This document shows, in pieces, positions 1 through 10,267 of a stretch of 64,000 nucleotides of DNA. The stretch is from Streptomyces sp. Tu 3180. GTDB lineage: Bacteria > Actinomycetota > Actinomycetes > Streptomycetales > Streptomycetaceae. How positions within the stretch are numbered: position 1 is the stretch's first letter; each line of letters starts with the position of its first letter. The stretch spans positions 3,184,501 through 3,248,500 of the forward strand of contig NZ_WOXS01000002.1 in NCBI RefSeq assembly GCF_009852415.1, in the 5' to 3' direction. A program made the translations under genes and the position numbers. The notes under the pieces are model-generated. The model saw nothing but the letters and a program-made list of their open reading frames with translations, did no database searches and was not told the origin of the DNA.

Positions 1-776
1 TCACGATCGTGTCGCTGTTCCCGCTGGTGTGGACCGCGATCGCCGCCTCCCGGGACAACCAGCGGCTGGCGCAGAACCCGCCGCCGCTCTGGTTCGGTTC
101 CAACCTGTTCAAGAACCTGGAGATCGCCTGGAAGGACGCCAACCTCGGCGAGGCCTTCCTCAACACCACGATCGTGGCGGGCATCTCGGCGGTGACCATC
201 GTCGTGCTGTCGACGATCGCCGGGTTCGCCTTCGCCAAGCTGCGCTTCAAGGGCCGCAACGCGCTGATGCTGATCGTGATCGGCACGATGATGGTGCCGC
301 CGCAGCTCAGCATCATCCCGCTGTACATGATGGTCGCCAAGCTCGACTGGTCCGACCAGCTGCAGGCGGTCATCTTCCCGTCGCTGGTGAGCGCGTTCGG
401 CGTGTTCTTCATGCGGCAGTACCTGCTCCAGGCCCTGCCGGACGAGGTCATCGAGGCCGCCCGGGTCGACGGCGCGAGCAGCTGGCGCGTGGTGTGGCAC
501 GTGGTGTTCCCGGCCGCGCGGCCGGCGATGGCCGTGCTCGGCATGCTGATGTTCGTGCAGACCTGGAACGACTTCCTGTGGCCGTTCCTGGTGCTGACCC
601 AGACCGGCAGTCCGACCGTGCAGGTCGCGGTCGCGGGCCTCGGCCGCGGTTACACCCCGGACCAGTCCCTGATCATGGCGGGTGCGCTGCTGGGTACGCT
701 GCCCCTGCTGCTGGTCTTCGCGATCTTCGGCAAGCAGATCGTGGGCGGCATCATGCAGGGTGCCGTCAAGGGCTGA
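1..776 (+). CDS. cebG: Cellobiose/cello-oligosaccharide ABC transporter permease CebG (5' end missing)
   Basis: Inner-membrane permease of a carbohydrate ABC importer of the MalG type. The reading frame is open to the left edge, so the N-terminus lies outside the window and about 258 residues are visible. Several hydrophobic helices are evident. The cytoplasmic EAA loop that contacts the ATPase reads [20 protein letters not shown]. The C-terminus ends [12 protein letters not shown], as I remember for Streptomyces CebG. The gene lies 137 bp upstream of a GH1 beta-glucosidase with a CebR box at its start, which is the cebEFG-bglC arrangement. From family knowledge, CebEFG imports cellobiose and cellotriose with the shared ATPase MsiK. 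The assignment to CebG rather than another sugar permease rests mainly on this context. Confidence 0.85.
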   Translation, partial: TIVSLFPLVWTAIAASRDNQRLAQNPPPLWFGSNLFKNLEIAWKDANLGEAFLNTTIVAGISAVTIVVLSTIAGFAFAKLRFKGRNALMLIVIGTMMVPPQLSIIPLYMMVAKLDWSDQLQAVIFPSLVSAFGVFFMRQYLLQALPDEVIEAARVDGASSWRVVWHVVFPAARPAMAVLGMLMFVQTWNDFLWPFLVLTQTGSPTVQVAVAGLGRGYTPDQSLIMAGALLGTLPLLLVFAIFGKQIVGGIMQGAVKG

Positions 777-900
777 CGCCCGCTCACCCGGAGCACCCCG
801 GGGGCCGGGTCACCGCCGCCTCGGCCCCTCCTCTCCCCTCTCCTCCTCTCTCCTCCCTCTCATCCCCCTCTTCCACCCGTCGGTCCTCCACGACCTCCTA

Positions 901-913
901 TGGGAGCGCTTCC

Positions 914-914
<1 letters not shown>
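901..914 (+). promoter_or_regulatory. CebR operator overlapping the bglC ribosome-binding site and start codon
   Basis: The sequence TGGGAGCGCTTCCA matches 13 of 14 positions of the CebR consensus TGGGAGCGCTCCCA. Its last base is the A of the bglC ATG, and its GGGAG (902-906) is also the only plausible Shine-Dalgarno sequence. CebR is the LacI-family cellobiose-responsive repressor of Streptomyces, so repression here would sit directly on translation initiation. Confidence 0.85.
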
Positions 915-2353
<1,439 letters not shown>

Positions 2354-2373
2354 CCCTCTCCGAAGCGGGGGGC

Positions 2374-2406
2374 GGGGCGCGGCGCCCCGGGGGAGCGCCG
2401 CGCCCC
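2374..2406. terminator. GC hairpin between convergent bglC and chitinase genes
   Basis: An 11-bp perfect stem (GGGGCGCGGCG with its complement) and an 11-nt loop start 20 bp after the bglC stop. No T-tract follows, which is common for Streptomyces terminators. The rest of the gap to 2574 holds imperfect GCGGTGAGG-type repeats and no gene. Confidence 0.55.
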
Positions 2407-2574
2407 GTACCGGGGTCCGGACCTGCCACCGGACCCGTCACCCGTGCCCCGGCCGGATGGGGGACCGGCCGGGGCACGCGCCTGCCCGTTCCCCGGTGAG
2501 GACCGCGGTGCGGGTGAGGGCCGGCGGAGCGGTGAGGATCAGTGCAGCGGTGAGGGCCAGTGGTGCGGTGGGGG

Positions 2575-4059
2575 TCAGTTGTACGCCGCGAACGCCTTGG
2601 TGAAGGCGAACTGGTCCTGGAGGATCGAGCTGCAGGTGGGGTCGGCGGACGGCTTGGTCCCGCCGGGGCACTGCCGGTCCCGGGTGCCGGACCACATCGA
2701 CAGCCAGGCCAGGCCCTTGGCCCTGGCGAAGTTCACCAGCTGGGTGGCGTCGTCGACCTCGAAGATCTCGGTGACGACGTCGTTGACGCCGATCATGGGC
2801 GTGACCGCGACCGTCTTCCAGGCCTCGTCGTCGCTCAGTCCGAGGACGCCCTTGATCTGGGCCTGGGTGGCGGTGGCCGCCTGCTCGGCGTAGGTGCCCA
2901 TGTCGCCGCTGTAGGCGGGACCGTAGTCCATCGCCATGATGTTGACGGCGTCGATCCGCACGCCGTTCCTCTTCGCGTCCTCGAGGAGGTTCACACCGTC
3001 CTGGGTCAGGCCCTCGGGCATCACCGGGAGGGTGAAGGAGACGTCCAGGTCCGGGTGGTCCTTCTGGAGCCTGGCGACGGCCTGGGCGCGGCGGGTGTTG
3101 GCCGCCGCGTTCGGCAGCGCGCCGCCCTCGACGTCGAAGTCGACCTTGGTGAGGTCGTAGGCGTCCACCACCTTCTCGTACGCCGCCGCCAGCGCGTCCA
3201 CGGAGGCGCAGGTGGTGCCCAGTTCGGAGCCGGCCGCGCCGCCGAAGGAGACGCGGACGTCGCCGCCCCGGGCGCGCAGCGCGCCGATCTGGCCGGCCAC
3301 CGCGTTGCCGCCGAGGTCGCTCACGCCGCCCCACTTGGGGGTGCAGCCGCCGCCGTCGGTGACGAAGGCGAGGTTGTAGTCCTTCACCCCGGTCGCCTCG
3401 GCGCTCGCGACCAGGTCGAAGGCCGGGAAGAGGGAGGTGTCGACGTAGGGGGCGAAACCGGCGGTGGCCGGGGTGCCGCTGCCGGTGCTCTCCGTGGGCT
3501 TCGGGGTCGGGGTCGCCGTCGGCTGTCCGGTCGCCGTGGGCTTCCCGCTCGGCGTCGGCTGCCCGGTGGGGGCCGGGGTCCCGGTGGGGGTCGGGGCCCC
3601 GGTGGGGCGGCCGCTGGGCTCCGGGGCCGGGCCGCCGTCCGCGGAGCACTTCGCGCCGTCGACGAGGCAGCCGGTCGGCTCGCCGGTGCCCTTGGCGACG
3701 AAGCCGACGGTGACCGACTCGCCGGGGGCCAGTCCGTCGGTGTCCCACTGGGCGGGCCGCACGGTGACGTGCCGGCCGCTCACCCGGAACTCGGCGTTCC
3801 ACAGCGATCCGAGCTCGGTGCCCGCGGGCAGGTCGAACTCCAGCGTCCAGTCCTCGTCCCGCTCGCCGCTGTCGTTGGTCACCACGTACTGGGCGGTGTA
3901 TCCCGTCGACCACTCGCTGGTCCTGGTGTACGCCGCGCCGACCCCGGCCGCCTGGGCGGTGCCGGTGAACAGGAGCGCGCCGCCGCCGGCCACGGCCGCG
4001 GCGACCACGCCGCCGATCGCCTTGTTCCTGCCGCTGACCCTGCGCCGGTGCGTGCTCAT
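2575..4059 (-). CDS. Secreted chitinase, CBM2 plus GH18
   Basis: Extracellular endo-acting GH18 enzyme of 494 residues. Residues 1-38 form a signal peptide (basic start, hydrophobic core, AQA cleavage site). Residues about 39-135 are a family 2 carbohydrate-binding module with paired aromatic residues. Residues about 140-200 are a Pro/Thr linker, and about 201-494 the catalytic barrel. The GH18 motif appears as KVDFDVEGG with Glu311 as catalytic acid; the spacing DxDxE is intact. The ATG is chosen because it begins the signal peptide; an earlier in-frame start would precede it with a long Arg/Pro stretch. The gene is the next gene downstream of, and on the same strand as, a two-component system, which may control it. 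Exact substrate range (chitin or related glycans) cannot be read from sequence. Confidence 0.9.
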   Translation of the reverse strand: MSTHRRRVSGRNKAIGGVVAAAVAGGGALLFTGTAQAAGVGAAYTRTSEWSTGYTAQYVVTNDSGERDEDWTLEFDLPAGTELGSLWNAEFRVSGRHVTVRPAQWDTDGLAPGESVTVGFVAKGTGEPTGCLVDGAKCSADGGPAPEPSGRPTGAPTPTGTPAPTGQPTPSGKPTATGQPTATPTPKPTESTGSGTPATAGFAPYVDTSLFPAFDLVASAEATGVKDYNLAFVTDGGGCTPKWGGVSDLGGNAVAGQIGALRARGGDVRVSFGGAAGSELGTTCASVDALAAAYEKVVDAYDLTKVDFDVEGGALPNAAANTRRAQAVARLQKDHPDLDVSFTLPVMPEGLTQDGVNLLEDAKRNGVRIDAVNIMAMDYGPAYSGDMGTYAEQAATATQAQIKGVLGLSDDEAWKTVAVTPMIGVNDVVTEIFEVDDATQLVNFARAKGLAWLSMWSGTRDRQCPGGTKPSADPTCSSILQDQFAFTKAFAAYN

Positions 4060-4107
4060 CGCGTGCCTGCCTTCGTTGCCGTTCGGGGGGTGCGGCAGCA
4101 CGCTAGC

Positions 4108-4140
4108 GATCCGGAATCGGACAAAGTTCCCGATCCGGAA
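4108..4140 (-). promoter_or_regulatory. Direct repeat in the chitinase promoter region
   Basis: Two perfect copies of CGATCCGGAA (4107-4116 and 4131-4140) lie 24 bp apart, about two helical turns, 48 to 81 bp upstream of the chitinase start. Spacing on one face of the DNA suits a response-regulator dimer. This is inference; no known regulator consensus is matched. Confidence 0.4.
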
Positions 4141-4165
4141 GGCCGTCGGCGGTCTTAGGGTGCGC

Positions 4166-5575
4166 TTAAGGAAGGGATCGGGGGCGGTTAAAGATCGGGA
4201 CCAGCCGGCCCGGCCCGCGCCGGCGCACGGCCCCCCGGTGCCCGCGCCGCCGGGGTGCCCGCTCGCGCCCGTCGAGCTGGATCCAGATCCGCACCTCGGT
4301 CCCGCCGAGCACCGACGAGCCGATCCGTACGTCACCGCCGGTCGACTCCGCGAGCCGGCGCACGATGTCCAGGCCGAGCCCGGTCGAGCCGTCGCTGCCC
4401 GAGCCCCGGCCGCGGGCCATCGCCGCCTCGGGGTCGGGTATGCCGGGCCCCGCGTCGGAGACGAGCACGATCACCGCGTCCTCGCCGTTGTGCACGTCGA
4501 CCGCGAACGCGGTGCCCTCGGCGGTGTGCCGGAAGACGTTGCCGAGCAGGGCGTCGAGGGCGGCGGCCAGATCGGCGCGGGCCACGGGGATGCGCACCGG
4601 CCGGTCGGCCCCGGCCACCCGCCACTTGCGGCCCTCGTCCTCGGCGAGCGCCGACCAGAACGCCATCCGCTCGCGCACCACTTCGGCCGCGTCGCACCCG
4701 GCGCCGGGCCCCGCGGCGGCCGTCTGCGGCTTGGCCTCCCGGGCGGTGCGGATGATGGTGTCCACCTCGCGCTCCAGCTGCTCGACCGCCGCCCGGGTCT
4801 GCTCGGCGGCCGGGCCCTCCCCCAGCGAGGCGGCGTTGAGCCGCAGCACGGTCAGCGGGGTGCGCAGCCGGTGGGACAGGTCGGCGGCCAGTTCCCGCTC
4901 GTTGGCGAGCAGTTGGACGACCTGGTCGGCCATGGAGTTGAACGCCACCGCCGCCAGCCGCAGTTCGGTCGGCCCCTCCTCGGGGACCCGGGCCCCCAGC
5001 TTCCCCTCGCCCAGCTCGTGCGCCCCCTCCACCAGGCGTTTCGCGGGCCGCACCATCCGCACGCCCAGCCGGTCGGCGACCGCGACCGAGCCGAGGATCA
5101 GCGCGACACCGACCGCGGCGAGCACCGCCCAGGCCGTGCCGACGCCGTTGGTGACCTCGGACTCGGGGACGAACACCTCGACCACGGCGATCTCACCGGT
5201 GCTGAGCGCGACCGGCTGGAGCAGCGTCGAGCCGCCGGGCACCGTGGAGGTGGAGGCGCGCCCCAGTCTGCGCACCGCCGCGACGTCCTCGGCGGCGGCC
5301 CGCCGGCGGCCTATGTCGAGGGCCTCGCTGCCGTCGCCGGCCGGGATGTGCACGGCCATGGCGGTGTCGGAGCCGGTGGAGGCGACGACCCGCTCGAGCT
5401 GGTCGCGGTCGGTGGTGATGGACAGCGCGGGGGCGATGGCCGCCGCCTCCCGCTCGGCGCCCGAGAAGGCGCGGTCGCGGGCCATCTCCCGCACGACCAG
5501 TCCGAGCGGCACCGCGAACGCGATCACGACCATCGCGGTCACCGCCAGCGACACCTTGACCAGCGCCCACCTCAT
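4166..5575 (-). CDS. Sensor histidine kinase
   Basis: Membrane sensor of a two-component system, 469 residues. Membrane segments are at about residues 7-29 and 145-167, enclosing an extracytoplasmic sensor region of about 115 residues. A HAMP linker follows (about 168-222). The HisKA motif ADLSHRLRTPL holds the phospho-accepting His235. The ATPase domain shows the N box LLGNVFRHTAEG, G1 DAGPGIPD and G2 STGLGLDIV. The tail is very basic and lacks known motifs. The ATG overlaps the response-regulator stop by four bases, so the pair is translationally coupled. The chitinase follows 106 bp downstream on the same strand, which suggests a polysaccharide-related signal, but nothing in the sensor region identifies the ligand. 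Confidence 0.92.
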   Translation of the reverse strand: MRWALVKVSLAVTAMVVIAFAVPLGLVVREMARDRAFSGAEREAAAIAPALSITTDRDQLERVVASTGSDTAMAVHIPAGDGSEALDIGRRRAAAEDVAAVRRLGRASTSTVPGGSTLLQPVALSTGEIAVVEVFVPESEVTNGVGTAWAVLAAVGVALILGSVAVADRLGVRMVRPAKRLVEGAHELGEGKLGARVPEEGPTELRLAAVAFNSMADQVVQLLANERELAADLSHRLRTPLTVLRLNAASLGEGPAAEQTRAAVEQLEREVDTIIRTAREAKPQTAAAGPGAGCDAAEVVRERMAFWSALAEDEGRKWRVAGADRPVRIPVARADLAAALDALLGNVFRHTAEGTAFAVDVHNGEDAVIVLVSDAGPGIPDPEAAMARGRGSGSDGSTGLGLDIVRRLAESTGGDVRIGSSVLGGTEVRIWIQLDGRERAPRRRGHRGAVRRRGPGRLVPIFNRPRSLP

Positions 5576-6291
5576 CGCGGCGGCTCCCCTCCGGGCAGGG
5601 GCGCGGCGGGCGGTTCCAGCTTCACGCCGACCCCCCGCAGGGTGTGCAGGTAGCGGGGCCGGGCGGCGGTCTCCCCCAGCTTCCGCCGCAGCCAGGACAG
5701 ATGGACGTCGATGGTCTGGTCGTCGCCGTAGGACTGCTGCCACACCTCGGCGAGCAGCTCCCTGCGGGGCACGACCACACCGGGCCGCCCGGCCAGGAAG
5801 GCGAGCAGGTCGAACTCACGCCGGGTCAGGTCGAGCCGCACGCCGTCCAGTTCGGCCTGGCGGCGCAGCGGGTCGACGGTCAGTCCGCCGACCCGGATCA
5901 CGGGGGACGACGCGCCCTCCCCGCCGCCGGACCGGGCCCGGCGCAGCACCGCCGCCATCCGGGCCGAGAGGTGTTCCACCGAGAAGGGCTTGGTCAGATA
6001 GTCGTCCGCACCGGCGTTCAGCAGCCGCACGATCTCCGTCTCGTCGTCCCGGGCGGTGGCGACGATCACCGGCACGTCCGTGATGCCGCGCAGCATCTTC
6101 AGGGCCTCGGACCCGTCGAGATCGGGCAGTCCGAGATCCAGGACGACCACGTCGAAGCGGAAATGGGCGACCTCGCGCAGCGCCTCCAGCGCCGTGCCGA
6201 CGCTGCGCACGGTGTGCGAGGCGTCGGTCAGCTGCCGGATCAGCGCCGAGCGGACGAACTGGTCGTCCTCGACCACGAGAACACTTGCCAT
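5572..6291 (-). CDS. OmpR-family response regulator
   Basis: DNA-binding response regulator of 239 residues. The receiver domain occupies residues 1-115, with the acidic pair VVEDD near the start, phospho-acceptor Asp52 in VVLDLGLPD and conserved Lys in YLTKPF. A winged-helix Trans_reg_C domain fills about 135-230. It is co-transcribed with the kinase through an ATGA overlap. The likely targets are its own operon and the chitinase next door. It is not obviously one of the named Streptomyces regulators. Confidence 0.92.
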   Translation of the reverse strand: MASVLVVEDDQFVRSALIRQLTDASHTVRSVGTALEALREVAHFRFDVVVLDLGLPDLDGSEALKMLRGITDVPVIVATARDDETEIVRLLNAGADDYLTKPFSVEHLSARMAAVLRRARSGGGEGASSPVIRVGGLTVDPLRRQAELDGVRLDLTRREFDLLAFLAGRPGVVVPRRELLAEVWQQSYGDDQTIDVHLSWLRRKLGETAARPRYLHTLRGVGVKLEPPAAPLPGGEPPR

Positions 6292-6401
6292 GCGCCGCAC
6301 CGTACGCCATGGCGGGCGGGACGGGTGCGGGCCTGTGGATAACTCCGGATACCTCCTCAGGCGCGACACTCGTGGGGCGGGTGGGGCAGGATGGGCCGAC
6401 G

Positions 6402-6953
6402 ATGCGCAGAGGACTCGTACACGTACTGGCCTGGCTGCTCGCCACGGGCGCGGCGGTCACGCTGTCCTGGTGGGGTGTCAGCACGGTGATGAAGGGCACC
6501 GCCTACGATCCGCCGCGCGCCCTGCCCGTCGCGGCGGCGGGCGCGACCGCGCGGGAGTCGGGACCGGTGTCGTCCTCGACGCGGCGGCCGCCGGACGCGC
6601 CGAGCTCCCGGCCCTCCGGGAAGCCGTCCCCGACGCCGGACGCGGCGTCCCGCGAGCCGGCCCCCGAGCCCTCGCGGTCCCGGCCCGCGCCCACGCGCTC
6701 CCCCTCCCCCTCCTCCGCGCCCGCCGACTCCGGCCGGGTCAGGAGTTACGACACCGACGGCGGGCGGGCGGTCTTCGACCTCGGCGAGACCTCCGCGTCC
6801 CTGGTGTCGGCGACGCCGGGGGCGGGCTGGTCGATGCAGGTGTGGAAGACGGAGACGTGGATCCGGGTGGAGTTCACCTCGGGCGCGGACCGGGTGTCGG
6901 TCTTCTGCACCTGGCACGACGGACCGCCCCGCGTGGAGATCGGGAACTACTGA
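6402..6953 (+). CDS. Hypothetical membrane-anchored or secreted protein
   Basis: 183-residue protein I do not recognise. Residues about 5-26 are a hydrophobic segment that may be an uncleaved anchor. Residues about 45-115 are a Pro/Ser/Thr/Arg-rich wall-spanning type linker. The C-terminal 70 residues form a small compact domain with WSMQVWKTETWIRVEF and FCTWHDGPPRVEIGNY. It is divergent from the response-regulator gene, with a 110-bp gap. The ATG at 6402 begins the hydrophobic segment; no strong ribosome-binding site is visible. Confidence 0.7.
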   Translation: MRRGLVHVLAWLLATGAAVTLSWWGVSTVMKGTAYDPPRALPVAAAGATARESGPVSSSTRRPPDAPSSRPSGKPSPTPDAASREPAPEPSRSRPAPTRSPSPSSAPADSGRVRSYDTDGGRAVFDLGETSASLVSATPGAGWSMQVWKTETWIRVEFTSGADRVSVFCTWHDGPPRVEIGNY

Positions 6954-6960
6954 CCGGGCC

Positions 6961-6997
6961 GGACCGGTCCGACCGGTCCGGGGCGACCGGTCCGGGG
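6961..6997. repeat. Palindrome and 14-bp tandem repeat between convergent genes
   Basis: GGACCGGTCC (6961-6970) is followed by two perfect tandem copies of CGACCGGTCCGGGG (6970-6983 and 6984-6997). Each unit is palindromic at ACCGGT, so the stretch can fold into hairpins and may serve as a terminator for the genes on both sides. Confidence 0.6.
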
Positions 6998-7007
6998 CCG
7001 GCGCCGT

Positions 7008-7874
7008 TCACCGGAACACCGAGGGAGGCGGCGCGGGCGACGCCACCGCCGCCCGGTCGGTCACCGGTGCCGCCCCGCCGGCGAAGTCCGTGAGGTCCCT
7101 GCCGTGCTGGACCCGGCCCGGGTGCGGGTCGGAGGCGGCGCGGCGGGTCAGCTCGGCGATCGGCAGGGGCGCGTCGGAGGCGACCAGGACGGCGTTGCCG
7201 AAGCGCTTGCCGCGCAGTACCGCGGGGTCGGCGATCAGTGCGAGCTCGGCGAACCGGGCGGCGGCGGTGGCGATCTGGCCGCGCAGGTGGGCGAGCGGCG
7301 GCCCGTCGGCGAGGTTGGCGGCGTAGACCCCGCCGGGTGCGAGGGCCCGGCGGACGTCGTCGAGGAACTCGGTCGAGGTCAGGTGGGCCGGCGTCCGGGC
7401 CCCGCTGAAGACGTCGGCGACGACGAGGCCGGCCCATCCGTCCGGCACCTTGGCGAGCCCTTCCCGGGCGTCCGCGGAACGCACCCGGATCCGGGCCCTG
7501 GGGTCCAGCGGCAGCTCCCGGCGGACCAGTCGCACCAGTGCCGCGTCCCGTTCGACGACCTGCTGGGTGGAGCGGGGGCGGGTGGCGGCGACGTACCGGG
7601 CGAGGGTGAACGCGCCGCCGCCGAGGTGCACGGCGTGCACGGGGCCGCCGGGCGGGGCGACGAGGTCGACGACATGGCCGAACCGGCGCTGGTACTCGAA
7701 GGAGAGGCGCGTGGGGTCGTCCAGGTCGACGTGCGACTGCGGGGCCCCGTCGATCAGCAGCGTCCAGGCCCGCGGCCGCTCCCGGTCGGGGACGAGCCGG
7801 GCGAGGCCCCCGTCGACGTCCTCGACGACGGCTTCGGCGGCCTGCCTGCGCCCGGAGTTCCTGGACCTTCCCAT
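7008..7874 (-). CDS. Spermidine-synthase-like methyltransferase-fold protein
   Basis: 288 residues with a Rossmann-type methyltransferase fold of the polyamine aminopropyltransferase superfamily. The cofactor loop is AVHLGGGAFTLARY, followed by an acidic strand end in VVERD and the VVADVFSGARTP segment at the position of the catalytic loop. The C-terminal tail is Pro/Ala-rich. Many actinobacterial members of this group are annotated spermidine synthases without biochemical proof. The substrate is not inferable here. It stands alone on the minus strand, upstream of a convergent secreted protein. Confidence 0.8.
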   Translation of the reverse strand: MGRSRNSGRRQAAEAVVEDVDGGLARLVPDRERPRAWTLLIDGAPQSHVDLDDPTRLSFEYQRRFGHVVDLVAPPGGPVHAVHLGGGAFTLARYVAATRPRSTQQVVERDAALVRLVRRELPLDPRARIRVRSADAREGLAKVPDGWAGLVVADVFSGARTPAHLTSTEFLDDVRRALAPGGVYAANLADGPPLAHLRGQIATAAARFAELALIADPAVLRGKRFGNAVLVASDAPLPIAELTRRAASDPHPGRVQHGRDLTDFAGGAAPVTDRAAVASPAPPPSVFR

Positions 7875-7988
7875 CAGGGCATTGTCCCAAAGCGTCCGGC
7901 GCCGCTGCCCGACGGGGCGCGGCCCCGGTCCGCCCGTCCGCCCGCCGGGTCGGCCCGCCGGGCCCGGCCGCCCGTCGCGCGGGCGCCG

Positions 7989-8459
7989 TCAGCAGCAGCC
8001 GTCCACCGCCTCGAGCAGTCGCCGGGCCTCGCCCAACGCCGCCCGCAGCACCGCGGGGTCGGTCGCCGGGTCCGCTTCCCCGGGGGGCAGCAGCCAGGCC
8101 GAGCCCTCCACCGGCGGCCCCGGGGACGGCCGCAGCCCGCGGCCGTCGGTCTCCGTGCAGGTGCTGCCCGGCACGTCCCAGGCGGCGGCCGTCCCCGGCG
8201 GCACCAGGAAACCGAGCGTGTCGCCGCAGTCGTCGCGCAGGACGAGCCCCACCGCGTCCCCGGCCCCGCGCCGCAGGATGTCGATCGCCTCCAGACCCTG
8301 CCGCGCCGGAACCGTGACCACGTCGCACTCCGGCGGCACGAGGGGGGGAGAACCGCCCGCGGCGGCCGTCACGCACCCGGTCGCCGGCGGCGTACCCGAC
8401 GGCGCGCCCGACGACGTACTCGGCGGCGTCAGAGGATCGCTGCTCTGGCTGGTCACCAT
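7989..8459 (-). CDS. Conserved hypothetical protein
   Basis: 156-residue soluble protein of a type I associate with Streptomyces and cannot assign a function. A low-complexity Ser/Thr/Pro N-terminus precedes a compact domain with CDVVTVPARQGLEAIDILRR and LGFLVPPGTAAAWDVPGS. The protein contains six cysteines, including a C-terminal CC pair. The start is chosen at 8459 because GGAGG lies five bases before this ATG; two upstream in-frame ATGs (to 8537) lack such a site. It is divergent from the TPR regulator that follows. Confidence 0.65.
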   Translation of the reverse strand: MVTSQSSDPLTPPSTSSGAPSGTPPATGCVTAAAGGSPPLVPPECDVVTVPARQGLEAIDILRRGAGDAVGLVLRDDCGDTLGFLVPPGTAAAWDVPGSTCTETDGRGLRPSPGPPVEGSAWLLPPGEADPATDPAVLRAALGEARRLLEAVDGCC

Positions 8460-8581
8460 CCCGGCCTCCACCACACACATCCCTGCCTGGAAACGAGCGG
8501 GTCGGGAGTCGGGGGCCTCCCGGTCCACAGGGTTCAACGCGCCGGACCGTCAACGGAAACGCCGAAAGTGCGCCGCAAAGG

Positions 8582-8601
8582 ATGGCAGATCATGGCAGAT
8601 C
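8582..8601. repeat. Perfect 10-bp tandem repeat in a divergent promoter region
   Basis: ATGGCAGATC occurs twice without a gap. It lies 147 bp upstream of the TPR regulator start and 123 bp upstream of the divergent hypothetical gene. It could be an operator; nothing ties it to a known regulator. The rest of 8460-8747 shows no gene. Confidence 0.35.
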
Positions 8602-8747
8602 ACGGCTGAGATATCCGGTTTGTGGCCAAACATCGCGTGGCGACTCCGTCACAGCAGGTACGTTCTTGCCCGCCGGAAACAGGGTGGCACTTGGACAACT
8701 CATCCCGAGTCCGGCATGGTTCGACGGTTCGCAGAGAGGACCCGGCC

Positions 8748-10196
8748 ATGGCGTCGTCAACGGTGCCCTCGTCCCAGCCCGACCGGCCACCGCGGCCGAA
8801 CCTCGTCTTCCGGCAACTGCGCGGACCGCGCTCGCCGGCCGAGTTCGCCGCGGCGGTCCGCCGGGCCGCCCGCGAGATCGGCGAGCGGGTCAGCTGTGAC
8901 GCGCGGTACGTCCACCGGGTGGAGGCAGGCGAGATCCGCTGCCCCAACTACGCCTACGAACGGGTGTTCCTGCACATGTTCCCCGGCCGCACGCTGACCG
9001 ACCTGGGCTTCGCGCCCCGCTCGTCGGTCCGCGGGCGCCGGGCGCGGGACGCCGGGGACACGCCCCCGGCACACACCGCGGATCCGGCGGACGTCACGGG
9101 TGAGACAAGGGTGGCGTACGAGTCGTATGACACGCAGGACCGGTACGACACGTACGACACGCACGACCACGAGGAGAGCGACGTGCTGCGTCGCGCATTC
9201 ATGACCGGCGGAGGCGCCACGGTGGCCGCCGCCTCACTGGGCCCTCTCGGGTTCGCCTCGGACGCCTCGACGGCGCAGCGCGCCGTGCGCCGCGCCGGGG
9301 CGAGCGACGCGGGTGCCCTGGAAGAAGCCGTCCGCCGGATCCGGCTGCTGGACGACCGGCACGGGGCCGACGGCCTCTACCGGCGTGCGGCGGCTCCCCT
9401 GCGCGCCGCCTACGCGCTGCTGGACGCCGGGGCGACCCGGCAGCGCACGGCGGACCGGCTGTACGCGGGCGCCGGTGAACTGGCCATCTCGGTGGGCTGG
9501 CTGGCCCACGACTCGGGCCGCTTCGACGACGCGCGCTCGCACTACGCGGAGGCGCTGGCGACCGCGCGGGTGACCGGGGACCCGGGTCTGGAGGCGCACG
9601 CCTTCTGCAACACGGCGTTCCTCGCGCGGGACGCGGGACGGCCCCGGGAGGCGGTGCGGGCGGCGCAGGCCGCGCAGCGGGTGGCGCGGTCGCTCGGGTC
9701 GCCGCGGCTGATGTCGCTGCTGGCGCTGCGCGAGGCGGGCGGCTGGGCCGGACTCGCCGACCGCACGGGCTGCGAGCAGGCCCTGGCCCGGGCCCAGGCC
9801 TACTTCGAGCGCGGCCCCTCGGAGGCGGACCCCGAGTGGATGAGCTTCTACGGGGAGGCCGAACTGGAGGGCCTGGAGGCGCAGTGCTGGTCGACCCTGG
9901 GCGACTGGCCGCGCGCGGCCCGGCACGCGCGGCGGGCGGCGGAGCTGCAGGACCCGCACTTCACCCGCAACATCGCCCTGTACACGGCGGAGCTGGCGGA
10001 CGACCTGGCCCGCGGCGGACGCCCCGACGAGGCGGCCCAGGCCGGGATGCGGGTGCTGGACCTGCTGGCCGAGGTCCAGTCGTCCCGGGTCCAGACGATG
10101 CTGGCGGGCACGTCCCGCGTCCTGCTCCCGCACCGCCGCGCCTCGGGCGTCTCGGCGTTCCTGGACCGCCACGCCTCGTTCCCCCGCGCGGTCTGA
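8748..10196 (+). CDS. NsdA/NsdB-like TPR regulator of differentiation
   Basis: 482-residue cytoplasmic protein. Residues about 20-85 resemble a helix-turn-helix-like domain (RQLRGPRSP, YVHRVEAGEIRCPNYAYERV). Residues about 115-145 are a highly acidic, Tyr-rich linker with repeated YDT units. A short hydrophobic stretch (FMTGGGATVAAASLGPLG) then leads into a TPR-type helical region to the C-terminus. This order matches the family of NsdA, described in S. coelicolor as a negative regulator of sporulation and antibiotic production. AGAGGA seven bases upstream supports the ATG. The molecular partner is unknown. Assignment to the family is good, to a particular member is not. Confidence 0.75.
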   Translation: MASSTVPSSQPDRPPRPNLVFRQLRGPRSPAEFAAAVRRAAREIGERVSCDARYVHRVEAGEIRCPNYAYERVFLHMFPGRTLTDLGFAPRSSVRGRRARDAGDTPPAHTADPADVTGETRVAYESYDTQDRYDTYDTHDHEESDVLRRAFMTGGGATVAAASLGPLGFASDASTAQRAVRRAGASDAGALEEAVRRIRLLDDRHGADGLYRRAAAPLRAAYALLDAGATRQRTADRLYAGAGELAISVGWLAHDSGRFDDARSHYAEALATARVTGDPGLEAHAFCNTAFLARDAGRPREAVRAAQAAQRVARSLGSPRLMSLLALREAGGWAGLADRTGCEQALARAQAYFERGPSEADPEWMSFYGEAELEGLEAQCWSTLGDWPRAARHARRAAELQDPHFTRNIALYTAELADDLARGGRPDEAAQAGMRVLDLLAEVQSSRVQTMLAGTSRVLLPHRRASGVSAFLDRHASFPRAV

Positions 10197-10267
10197 GCGC
10201 CCGCGCGGCGCGCGGCGCGGACCGCCGCGCGGCGCCGGGCCGTCCGCCCGACGCCGACGGCCGCTCC

